Positions 1 through 4,798 of a stretch of DNA of 5,064 nucleotides are shown here, piece after piece. The position numbers and the translations under genes were made by a program. The stretch is taken from positions 1-5,064 of the forward strand of contig JAOUGR010000164.1 in the NCBI GenBank assembly GCA_029857655.1, given 5' to 3'. Source of the DNA: Gammaproteobacteria bacterium. Its GTDB lineage: Bacteria > Pseudomonadota > Gammaproteobacteria > Steroidobacterales > Steroidobacteraceae. Each line of letters begins with the position of its first letter. Position 1 is the first letter of the stretch. The notes under the pieces are model-generated. The model saw only the letters and a program-made list of their open reading frames with translations, searched no databases and was not told where the DNA came from.

Positions 1-1016
1 GCGGAAAGATTGCGCAAGCCCTCTTGGCAGAGCAGGTCAGCAATCTAACAAAGAACAATCTAGCCGACGTAGTTGATCGCTATCTCACAAATCGGAACCA
101 CACTCTTTGGCTCTTCATCGACGACATAGATGAGGCCGTAGCCAAGAACTCTGGAGGGGCCTTTGACTACGGTGCGTGCTGGGCCATTGTGTCTGCTGCA
201 ATTCAGCTATCGGAGGACATCGCAGCACTGAAATGCGTGATCTCCGTTCGCTCTGACATTTGGCATCTTATGACACACACCCATCGGCATGGAGCCGAGC
301 GGAAGGATAAATTGGGTCACATTCATGAGCTGAAGTTTAGTGAGGATGAACTCCGAACTATTTTCAACAAGCGAATTGAACTAGCAGCGCGTGATGCGAA
401 GTCTAAGAGCGGGCTTTCCACGTTCTTCCAGGACAGAACAATTACGCTTCCCGGCGTTAAGGGAGAGAAGCGGACCTGGGACCAGTGGCTTGCGAAGATC
501 GCTCGTTTCCACCCGAGAGACTTGGTCAAGGCCGTTCAGATGCTTATTGCGTCGGCAAAGCAAAAAGCGAGCGACCTCATTGGAGACGAACAGGCGCATT
601 CGATCCTGCTTGACTTCGGCCGTCAACGGATTGACAACATTGCCGACGAGTACGGCCAAGTCTGTCCACAGATTCGGGAGCTTCTTAATGATTTAGCCGA
701 GAAAAACACCTACACATTTCTCGAGATTCTTGATCTGCTGAAAAAGACACCGAGCCGAAGAGCAACACAGATAGACGGGATAGCAATGCAATCCACCAAT
801 GAGCAAGCCATTCAATTGCTTCGATTACTTCATATGGCATGTTTCATCAATCCGCGTATTGGCCCAGATGACAACTACGATCATCTGAACTACAACGACT
901 ACCCGTACATCGTTGACATAGCTAAGTTCAACGACCTGCAGAAGTACATGTGGCAGATTCACCCAACCTTCCACACCTACATTGCAGAGCAGCGCAAGAA
1001 GAGCAAATTCCGCTAG
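1..1016 (+). CDS. P-loop ATPase (AAA/STAND-like), 3' part only
   Basis: The reading frame is open from the window edge (first whole codon at 3) to the TAG at 1014-1016, so the N-terminus, including any Walker A loop, lies upstream; about 337 residues are visible. Near visible residue 35 the stretch LWLFIDDIDEA is a clear Walker B: a hydrophobic strand ending in acidic residues. About 35 residues later CVISVRSDIW looks like the next core strand with a sensor-type polar/arginine end. Then come ELKFSEDELRTIFNKRI and FHPRDLVKAVQMLI, the helical-lid pattern of bacterial P-loop ATPases that resemble STAND/KAP proteins. The last 130 residues look like a winged-helix-type helical tail (inference). 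Related ATPases often serve as regulatory or effector subunits in defence loci, but the exact family and target cannot be told from this fragment. An attC follows 16 bp after the stop, so the gene probably forms an unusually long cassette. The TTG at 24 is internal, not the start. Confidence 0.75.
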   Translation, partial: GKIAQALLAEQVSNLTKNNLADVVDRYLTNRNHTLWLFIDDIDEAVAKNSGGAFDYGACWAIVSAAIQLSEDIAALKCVISVRSDIWHLMTHTHRHGAERKDKLGHIHELKFSEDELRTIFNKRIELAARDAKSKSGLSTFFQDRTITLPGVKGEKRTWDQWLAKIARFHPRDLVKAVQMLIASAKQKASDLIGDEQAHSILLDFGRQRIDNIADEYGQVCPQIRELLNDLAEKNTYTFLEILDLLKKTPSRRATQIDGIAMQSTNEQAIQLLRLLHMACFINPRIGPDDNYDHLNYNDYPYIVDIAKFNDLQKYMWQIHPTFHTYIAEQRKKSKFR

Positions 1017-1032
1017 AGAGGCAATAGGTGAG

Positions 1033-1095
1033 GTCTAACAATTCATTCCACCGGACCTGCGCGATGAAACACGCGCAGGCCGGTGAATGAAGACC
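1033..1095 (+). repeat. Integron attC site, degenerate right core (attC1)
   Basis: The left core R'' is GTCTAAC at 1033-1039, matching the consensus RYYYAAC, and is followed by AATTCATTC as in classic aadA-type attC sites. The arms pair very well: CACCGG 1049-1054 with CCGGTG 1080-1085, CCTGCGCG 1056-1063 with CGCGCAGG 1072-1079, and TCATT 1043-1047 with AATGA 1086-1090. C1048 and A1055 are left as single unpaired bases in the left arm, as expected of the extrahelical bases that orient attC recombination. The right core should read GTTAGAC, but the sequence is TGAAGAC (1088-1094). Compared with a mirror of the left arm, about six bases containing GTT are missing. The site is recognisable, but the crossover position is gone. 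Confidence 0.82.
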
Positions 1096-1096
1096 T

Positions 1097-1540
1097 TTGG
1101 GCTCTCCTTTGGCATTCCTCGCACTCGGCACGCCTCGTGACATGCTTGAAAAGGCCAAGAGGGAGTACAGTCGTCTCAAAGCAAGTTTCGATATTGACAA
1201 CGTATTCAATTTCTTTGTCACAGCAAACCATATTCGTGACTACATCGAGAAGAACAAAGCAGTTTCTCACTCGGATTTGGAGAAATTCTGCTCCGATCAA
1301 GATTTAAGAGACTGTCGAGACCTTTGCGACAAAGCGAAGCACCTTCGTCTCACAAAGCGTACTGATCCGGCCACCCATAAATGGAGCGGAGCCATTGGCG
1401 GCGCGCCCATCGGCGCCGTACCGATCGGAGGAGGTGGGACCTGGGAGCTTTGGAGCGATGGCCGCACGGTAAATATTGAAAGCCTCGCTGATCGAGTCAT
1501 CTCTAAGTGGGAACAATTTTTCTTGGCGAATGGCTTATGA
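1097..1540 (+). CDS. Integron cassette protein of unknown function (KH-motif/NGL family)
   Basis: Small soluble protein encoded between two attC sites; function unknown. Residue numbers use the TTG at 1097. A predicted helical N-terminus (GTPRDMLEKAKREYSRLK, 11-28) leads to a helix NFFVTANHIRDYI (38-50). Then CRDLCDKAKHLRLT (73-86) contains a lysine-histidine pair, followed by a glycine-rich run (99-114). The C-terminus is strand plus helix ending WEQFFLANGL (138-147). I recall similar unnamed bacterial proteins that begin near a (T/S)PR(D/E) motif, which favours a start upstream of the ATG at 1142. However, only TTG codons (1097, 1109) are available there and no good ribosome site is seen. 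If ATG 1142 is right the protein has 132 residues. An in-frame TGA at 1088-1090 limits upstream extension. The C-terminus and KH motif match the next cassette's protein, so the two look like distant relatives. Confidence 0.72.
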   Translation: MGSPLAFLALGTPRDMLEKAKREYSRLKASFDIDNVFNFFVTANHIRDYIEKNKAVSHSDLEKFCSDQDLRDCRDLCDKAKHLRLTKRTDPATHKWSGAIGGAPIGAVPIGGGGTWELWSDGRTVNIESLADRVISKWEQFFLANGL

Positions 1541-1548
1541 CCGTGAGA

Positions 1549-1610
1549 GCCCAAACTTCAGTTGGAGCGGACGCGCGGGGCTGCGCGCGCCGCTCACTGT
1601 AACGTTAGGT
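1549..1610 (+). repeat. Integron attC site (attC2)
   Basis: The site starts nine bases after the stop of the preceding gene. The left core is GCCCAAAC (1549-1556), an imperfect RYYYAAC. The right core is GTTAGGT (1604-1610), a perfect GTTRRRY, within AACGTTAGGTGC. Between them GAGCGG 1565-1570 pairs with CCGCTC 1590-1595, and CGCGC 1572-1576 pairs with GCGCG 1585-1589. A1571 is left as a lone unpaired base, and CAGT 1559-1562 can pair with ACTG 1596-1599 with a two-base bulge. About 62 bp, within the known attC range. Crossover is expected after G1604. Orientation is the same as the flanking genes. Confidence 0.88.
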
Positions 1611-1625
1611 GCCCAAGATTCTCTG

Positions 1626-2087
1626 ATGCGTACGTTTGAGAGAGGAAACGCTAGCGACGTGCTCGAGGCGCTTCATAGAAATGCCGCTGCTTTTGCGAAG
1701 GATCCACTGAACACAGACCTGGCGAATCATTGTGCAATCGACGCATGGTCGCTATGCGACTGGGTATTCAAGGAGCACGGGAAAAGGCTTGGCTTTACGA
1801 GCCTTGCCAACCTTCAAGCAACGATGAAGGCTAACTGTAATAGCCTGCAGTTACTTCAGGACGTGGCCAACGCCAGTAAGCACAAAGAAATCACTCGATA
1901 TACGCCTCAATTGAAAGAAGCCAAGAAGCATAAAGGCGGGTTTCAGCGTGGCGCGTTCTCGCGAGATTTTGACGTATCGGCACTTGTTCTTGTCAGGGAG
2001 GATGGTTCAGAGATTTGGTTTGACGACGCCCTCGATGAAGCGACAAGGTATTGGGACACGTACTTCAGCGCGAACGGATTGAATTAG
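1626..2087 (+). CDS. Integron cassette protein of unknown function, relative of the preceding gene
   Basis: A 153-residue soluble protein of unknown function. The frame is open upstream to 1476, but that extension would cover attC2, so the ATG at 1626, 15 bp after the attC core, is the sensible start. No strong Shine-Dalgarno is present, which is common in cassettes. Visible order: an N-terminal helix (about 8-25), a second helix HCAIDAWSLCDWVFKEH (35-51), then LLQDVANASKHKEITRYTP (76-94) with a lysine-histidine pair at 85-86. A basic loop (97-108) leads to a strand-rich part ALVLVREDGSEIWFDD (119-134) and a final helix ending WDTYFSANGLN. The order and spacing mirror the upstream cassette protein (helix with A-x4-D, then A-x-KH-x3-T, then W-x2-(F/Y)F-x-ANGL), so the two appear homologous despite low identity. 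No signal peptide or membrane segment. A HEPN-like helical fold is a loose possibility only; there is no R-x4-6-H motif here. Confidence 0.82.
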   Translation: MRTFERGNASDVLEALHRNAAAFAKDPLNTDLANHCAIDAWSLCDWVFKEHGKRLGFTSLANLQATMKANCNSLQLLQDVANASKHKEITRYTPQLKEAKKHKGGFQRGAFSRDFDVSALVLVREDGSEIWFDDALDEATRYWDTYFSANGLN

Positions 2088-2093
2088 TTCGTC

Positions 2094-2152
2094 ACCAAAC
2101 CGCCGGTTGCAGGCGACGCGACAAGCGGCGCGCCTGAACCGGAACGTTAGGT
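2094..2152 (+). repeat. Integron attC site (attC3)
   Basis: Starts seven bases after the stop of the preceding gene. The left core is ACCAAAC (2094-2100). The right core is GTTAGGT (2146-2152) in AACGTTAGGTG, the same right-hand core as attC2; left and right cores are complementary at six of seven positions. The arms pair as CCGGTT 2103-2108 with AACCGG 2137-2142, CAGGCG 2110-2115 with CGCCTG 2131-2136, and CGC 2117-2119 with GCG 2128-2130. G2109 and A2116 stay unpaired seven bases apart, the same geometry as in attC1. About 59 bp. Crossover is expected after G2146, making the preceding cassette about 1605-2146. Confidence 0.9.
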
Positions 2153-2169
2153 GGCTCTAGGTTGGCTGC

Positions 2170-2859
2170 ATGAGCGACAACGTAATCTCTTACATTGACA
2201 TGTGCCAGAGGGAAGGCACAAGCCTCCAGGCCGGTATGAATTTCGGGCTCGGTGGTAATCACTCGGTAATTCTGATGTCGCTTCGCGCTAATGCGCCCTA
2301 CCGAGATCGGCTAGAGGACGGCGGAACGACGCTCATTTACGAAGGCCATGATCAGCCCAAGGGCGCGCACTGTCCGAATCCGAAGGTTGTCGATCAGGCG
2401 GATCGCTACCCGTCCGGCTCTCTTATGCAGAACGGAAAGTTCTTCGGGGCTGCACAGCAATTCAAGACTGGAAGGCGCGAACCCGAACGTGTGCGTGTTT
2501 ACGAAAAGATACGGACGGGCATCTGGTCATACAACGGCGTATTTCATTTGGTTGATTCTTGGCAAGAGAAAGACGACTTCCGAACGGTGTTCAAGTTCAA
2601 GCTTGTTGCGGTCGAAGGCGACGAAGACTTTGCCGTTCCGCCTCTGCGCAACGTCCAACGTCGCCGAGTAATACCGTCATCTGTAAAACTCGCCGTCTGG
2701 AAACGCGATGGCGGAAAGTGCACGATCTGTGGTGCAAAGGACGAGCTGCATTTCGACCACGATTTACCCTGGTCGAAGGGAGGGACCTCGATTACCGAAG
2801 AGAACGTTCAGTTGCTCTGCGCCAGGCACAATCTAGAGAAGCGCGATCGGATCGTATAA
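2170..2859 (+). CDS. SRA/YDG-like domain plus HNH endonuclease (probable modification-dependent restriction enzyme)
   Basis: A 229-residue two-domain protein. Residues about 23-147 resemble an SRA/YDG base-flipping domain: HSVILMS, then YRDRLEDGGTTLIYEGHD (44-61), VDQ, NGKFF, VRVYEKI (108-114), WSYNGVFHLVDSWQE (119-133) and FKFKLV. Residues 174-229 are a classic HNH nuclease: CTIC (184-187) and C217/H220 as zinc ligands, FDH with catalytic H197, WSKGG, N212 in ENVQLLC, and HNLEK at the end with N221 in the third HNH position. SRA-HNH proteins of this layout, such as TagI-like enzymes, bind modified cytosine and cut the DNA, so restriction of methylated phage or foreign DNA in the cytoplasm is the likely role; the specific mark cannot be read from sequence. 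The ATG at 2170 lies 17 bp after the attC3 core, with a weak AGGT upstream (2159-2162). It is the last gene of the array and no downstream attC is seen. No partner methylase is needed for this enzyme class, and none is visible. Confidence 0.86.
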   Translation: MSDNVISYIDMCQREGTSLQAGMNFGLGGNHSVILMSLRANAPYRDRLEDGGTTLIYEGHDQPKGAHCPNPKVVDQADRYPSGSLMQNGKFFGAAQQFKTGRREPERVRVYEKIRTGIWSYNGVFHLVDSWQEKDDFRTVFKFKLVAVEGDEDFAVPPLRNVQRRRVIPSSVKLAVWKRDGGKCTICGAKDELHFDHDLPWSKGGTSITEENVQLLCARHNLEKRDRIV

Positions 2860-2926
2860 AGAGCCAAGCGGCTGCTTTGGGTCGTAAGTTGAAACTCACG
2901 GTGGCATCCTTCGCGACGTTCGAACG
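2860..2926. other. Convergent spacer at the array/operon boundary
   Basis: This short gap separates the last + strand cassette gene from the end of the minus-strand operon. It contains a small hairpin (CCAAGC 2864-2869 with GCTTTGG 2874-2880, one bulged T) and an imperfect palindrome at 2883-2900 (GTAAGTT against AACTCAC). Neither is followed by a run of T on either strand, so neither is a convincing intrinsic terminator. There is no GTTRRRY core and no attC-like arm pair. Base composition changes here from the mixed cassette composition to high GC. Confidence 0.5.
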
Positions 2927-2928
2927 TC
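2915..2928. repeat. Perfect 14-bp palindrome GACGTTCGAACGTC
   Basis: GACGTTCGAACGTC equals its own reverse complement. It overlaps the stop codon (2929-2927) of the minus-strand S24-like gene and sits in the spacer between convergent genes. A very short stem without a loop or T-run is unlikely to terminate transcription well. A protein-binding site or chance are the alternatives; the function is unknown. Confidence 0.45.
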
Positions 2929-3247
2929 ATTCGTAGTGCTTCCGCTCCGCCCTCCTCCGCCCCACCCTCTGCACCACGCCCCCGCGAATCGTGTAAGGCG
3001 GCATTAGCTCGAAGCTGCCGTACTTCGGGTTGAGCGGCTTGAGTAAACGCCGCTCGCCGTCAATCACTAACTGGCGAAAGAAAACGTCCCCCGCGTACTC
3101 CACCACCACGTAACCCCCGTCCTTCGGCGCATACCCCGGATCGACGATGATCACGCAGCCGTCGGCGAACTCCGGCTCCATGCTGTCCCCCAGTACGCGC
3201 AGCGCATACGGCTCGAGCGCGCTGCAGCTGCCTTCGACCGACGCCAC
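2927..3247 (-). CDS. Stand-alone S24/LexA-fold peptidase-like domain
   Basis: A 106-residue protein consisting almost only of the S24 (LexA/UmuD/CI C-terminal) fold: YALRVLGDSMEPEFADGCVIIVDP (14-37) with the serine motif GDSM (S22), KDGGYVVVEYAGDVFFRQL (42-60), LLKPLNPKY (68-76) and a final strand. There is no N-terminal helix-turn-helix, and only about a dozen residues precede the domain, so it has neither a DNA-binding part nor a linker to self-cleave. In LexA the catalytic lysine lies 37 residues after the serine in VKRL; the matching position here is R58 in FFRQL, so proteolytic activity is doubtful. The start is GTG at 3247-3245, which shares one base with the stop of the upstream gene (TAGTG) and is preceded by GGAGGGG at good spacing. 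Last gene of the operon. Its role is unknown; sensing or protein-protein contact is possible. Confidence 0.83.
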   Translation of the reverse strand: MASVEGSCSALEPYALRVLGDSMEPEFADGCVIIVDPGYAPKDGGYVVVEYAGDVFFRQLVIDGERRLLKPLNPKYGSFELMPPYTIRGGVVQRVGRRRAERKHYE

Positions 3248-3531
3248 TACTTCCCCTCCGTAGGCTTGCGCGGATGCAGCCGCACCACCGACTCCTTCGC
3301 CGGCTCATCCACATAGCGCGGCCGCGCCTCCTTCACCCCGCCCGCTTCCTGCGCCAGCTCGCGCTCGCGCGCGCTGATCAAGGCAAGGCACTGGCGCAGG
3401 TCCTCGATGGTGGAGTCCGAAAGCGGATGGCGCATGCCGTGCGGCGTGGCCGTGTCCTTGATCACCGACGCGAGCGTCATCTTCACCGCCTGCAGGATGC
3501 GCTCTTCGGTGGATAGCTTCGGTTCGCTCAT
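3247..3531 (-). CDS. Small conserved-looking hypothetical protein
   Basis: A 94-residue soluble protein. The ATG at 3531 shares its A with the TGA of the upstream hydroxylase gene (TGATG), which fixes the start; a GTG at 3546 in the same frame would overlap further and is not needed. The N-terminal half is helical (LSTEERILQAVKMTLASVIKD, 6-26), followed by TATPHGMRHPLSDSTIEDLRQCLALISARERELAQE (27-62), and then a basic, proline-containing, probably disordered tail. I recall similar unnamed proteobacterial proteins with a TATPxGxxHPLSxxTIxDIRxCLxLI core, but no function can be given. Its stop overlaps the GTG start of the S24-like gene, so the two are probably made together and may cooperate. 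Confidence 0.78.
   Translation of the reverse strand: MSEPKLSTEERILQAVKMTLASVIKDTATPHGMRHPLSDSTIEDLRQCLALISARERELAQEAGGVKEARPRYVDEPAKESVVRLHPRKPTEGK
3253..3259 (-). promoter_or_regulatory. Shine-Dalgarno for the S24-like gene
   Basis: On the minus strand GGAGGGG ends five bases before the GTG at 3247. It is the only strong ribosome-binding site at the operon's overlapping junctions; the other starts (4798, 4205, 3531) have no good purine box and must rely on coupling to the preceding gene. It supports the GTG start. Confidence 0.7.
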
Positions 3532-4205
3532 CAGATGTCTGACCACATGCGGATCAAATTCAGGTAGGAAGCGTTCACCTGCGCGGTTTCCTCCGCCTCG
3601 GGCGCGGCCGCGAGCAGCTTCTCGCGCGCCAGATTCAACCCATACAACAGCTCGCGCCGCGCCGGATCTCGCACCAGGCTCTGCACCCAGGTCACCGCCA
3701 CCAGCCGCTCGCCCCGCGTCACCGGGGCCACGCGATGAATCGTGCTCGCCGGATAGAGCACCGCGTCACCCGCCGCGCCCTTCACCTGCTGCTCGCCCAC
3801 CACCGTACTCACACAGAGCTCGCCCCCATCGTACTCTTCAGGCCCGCTCAGAAACACGGTCACCGCGACATCCGACCGGTACAGCACGCCTCCGGTCCCC
3901 ATGATCGGATCGTCCAGGTGTTCCCCATAAGTCATCCCAGGCCGATAGCGCGCATACAACGGACTCGCCGCGTGCAGCGGCAGCGCGCCGTTGCGGTACA
4001 TCGGATGGCGCGTAAGCGCCCCCATGACGAGCTGGTCGAGCCGTTCCACGCCCGCGGCCCCGCGATCGCGCTCCTCATTGGCCTTCACGCGCCGCGCAGA
4101 AACCCCGGCGGAAAGCTTCCCGTCCACGAACGGCGCATCCGCGAGCCAGGAGCGCGCGAGCGCCAGCTCGTCGGGCTTGAGTACTCCTTGAACGATGAGC
4201 AGCAT
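3531..4205 (-). CDS. PKHD-type Fe(II)/2-oxoglutarate hydroxylase (PiuC/YbiX-like)
   Basis: A 224-residue cytoplasmic oxygenase, close to the usual length of about 225 for the PiuC/YbiX family. The start is ATG 4205-4203, sharing one base with the upstream stop (TGATG); the frame continues open to 4715 but that part overlaps the upstream gene and is meaningless. Family features: N-terminal LLIVQGVLKPDEL; YARYRPGMTYGEHLDDPIMG (84-103) with the iron ligands H96 and D98; SDVAVTVFLSGPEEYDGGEL (111-130); AGDAVLYPASTIHRVAPVTRGERLVAVTWVQS (145-176) with the third ligand H157 and R167 placed to bind 2-oxoglutarate; and the typical C-terminal helices ending SYLNLIRMWSDI. These enzymes use Fe(II), oxygen and 2-oxoglutarate. 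Their true substrate is unknown, though homologues are often found with iron-uptake (TonB receptor) genes. Here it is paired with a second 2OG oxygenase of another subtype. Confidence 0.9.
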   Translation of the reverse strand: MLLIVQGVLKPDELALARSWLADAPFVDGKLSAGVSARRVKANEERDRGAAGVERLDQLVMGALTRHPMYRNGALPLHAASPLYARYRPGMTYGEHLDDPIMGTGGVLYRSDVAVTVFLSGPEEYDGGELCVSTVVGEQQVKGAAGDAVLYPASTIHRVAPVTRGERLVAVTWVQSLVRDPARRELLYGLNLAREKLLAAAPEAEETAQVNASYLNLIRMWSDI

Positions 4206-4798
4206 CAGGCGAAGCAGACCCAGGTAGTGGCGATGTACTTGACGCCCTTCTCCAGCGTGACGCCGCGATGCACGTGCGTCCAGAACGGCGGAAACAACAA
4301 GAGCTTCCCCGCCGCCGGCCGCACCCGAACCTCCTGCAGCGGAAACTCGGTCTCGCCGCCCGGCCCCGGCACGTCGTTCAGGTACCAGATGGCGACCATC
4401 TGCCGCGCGCTGAACTCCCCCGGCCCGCCGTCCACGTGCCAGTGGTAATACTCCCCCGGCAAGGTCCGCTGCAGGTTGTAGCCGATGTCCTTGAACTTGT
4501 TGGCGGCGAAGAACGGAAACTCCAGCGCGAACACGTTGAACGTCGACACCAGCTGCTGCGACAGGATCCGGTCGATGTCCTTCCAGTCCTCGCGCCCGCT
4601 GATGCGCAGATCCGTGGAGCGCTTGACCTGCGGCGCGACCTCGCCCGCCTGGCCGATGCGCCCGGGCGCCTGCTGATCCACAGAAGCCTCGAAGCGCCGG
4701 ATCGCCTCGGCGCACACGTCCGCCGGCAGTGCCTTCTCCTTCTCGTAGATGAAGCTCAAAGGCTTCACCTCGCGGATGCGCGCGTCGGCGAGCGCCAT
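4205..4798 (-). CDS. 2OG-Fe(II) oxygenase (prolyl-4-hydroxylase-like fold)
   Basis: A 197-residue protein with the double-stranded beta-helix oxygenase pattern. LPGEYYHWHVDGGPGEFSARQMVAIWYLND (113-142) carries the H-x-D iron ligands H121 and D123. GGETEFPLQEVRVRPAAGKLLLFPPFWTHVHRG (147-179) carries the distal histidine (H175 or H177). K187 in GVKYIATTWV is in the position that usually binds the 2-oxoglutarate carboxylate. The N-terminal 80 residues are helical and more variable. The start ATG 4798-4796 overlaps the TGA of the upstream gene, and the stop overlaps the start of the PKHD hydroxylase, so it is the second visible gene of a coupled operon. The substrate is unknown; related enzymes hydroxylate protein side chains or small molecules. 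Two different 2OG oxygenases back to back suggest that they act on the same or related targets (inference). Confidence 0.88.
   Translation of the reverse strand: MALADARIREVKPLSFIYEKEKALPADVCAEAIRRFEASVDQQAPGRIGQAGEVAPQVKRSTDLRISGREDWKDIDRILSQQLVSTFNVFALEFPFFAANKFKDIGYNLQRTLPGEYYHWHVDGGPGEFSARQMVAIWYLNDVPGPGGETEFPLQEVRVRPAAGKLLLFPPFWTHVHRGVTLEKGVKYIATTWVCFA

Noticed and set aside
928..1300. Minus-strand frames of 85-97 codons across attC1
   Set aside because: Cysteine/serine/arginine-rich shadows that run across the attC hairpin and have no motif.
1083..1307. GTG-initiated + strand frame (74 codons) beginning inside attC1
   Set aside because: It overlaps the KH-family gene in another frame and has no family-like pattern; the frame with KH and ANGL motifs is the real one.
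1476..1625. Upstream extension of the second cassette gene
   Set aside because: It would translate through attC2 and overlap the end of the preceding gene; the ATG at 1626 is the natural cassette start.
2864..2880. Hairpin after the SRA-HNH gene as an intrinsic terminator or relic attC
   Set aside because: The stem is short, no U-run follows on either strand, and no GTTRRRY core or R'' box accompanies it.
2559..2936. Alternative + strand frame (125 codons) over the HNH region
   Set aside because: It overlaps the HNH coding frame, which has intact zinc and catalytic residues.
3735..4448. Long + strand open frame (237 codons) opposite the oxygenases
   Set aside because: High-GC shadow frame with arginine/histidine/proline-rich composition and no motif; the minus-strand genes have clear catalytic residues.
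3531..4715. A 394-codon open frame on the minus strand
   Set aside because: Only the part from ATG 4205 encodes the PKHD hydroxylase; the upstream 170 codons are arginine/glycine/alanine-rich and overlap the real 2OG oxygenase gene in another frame.
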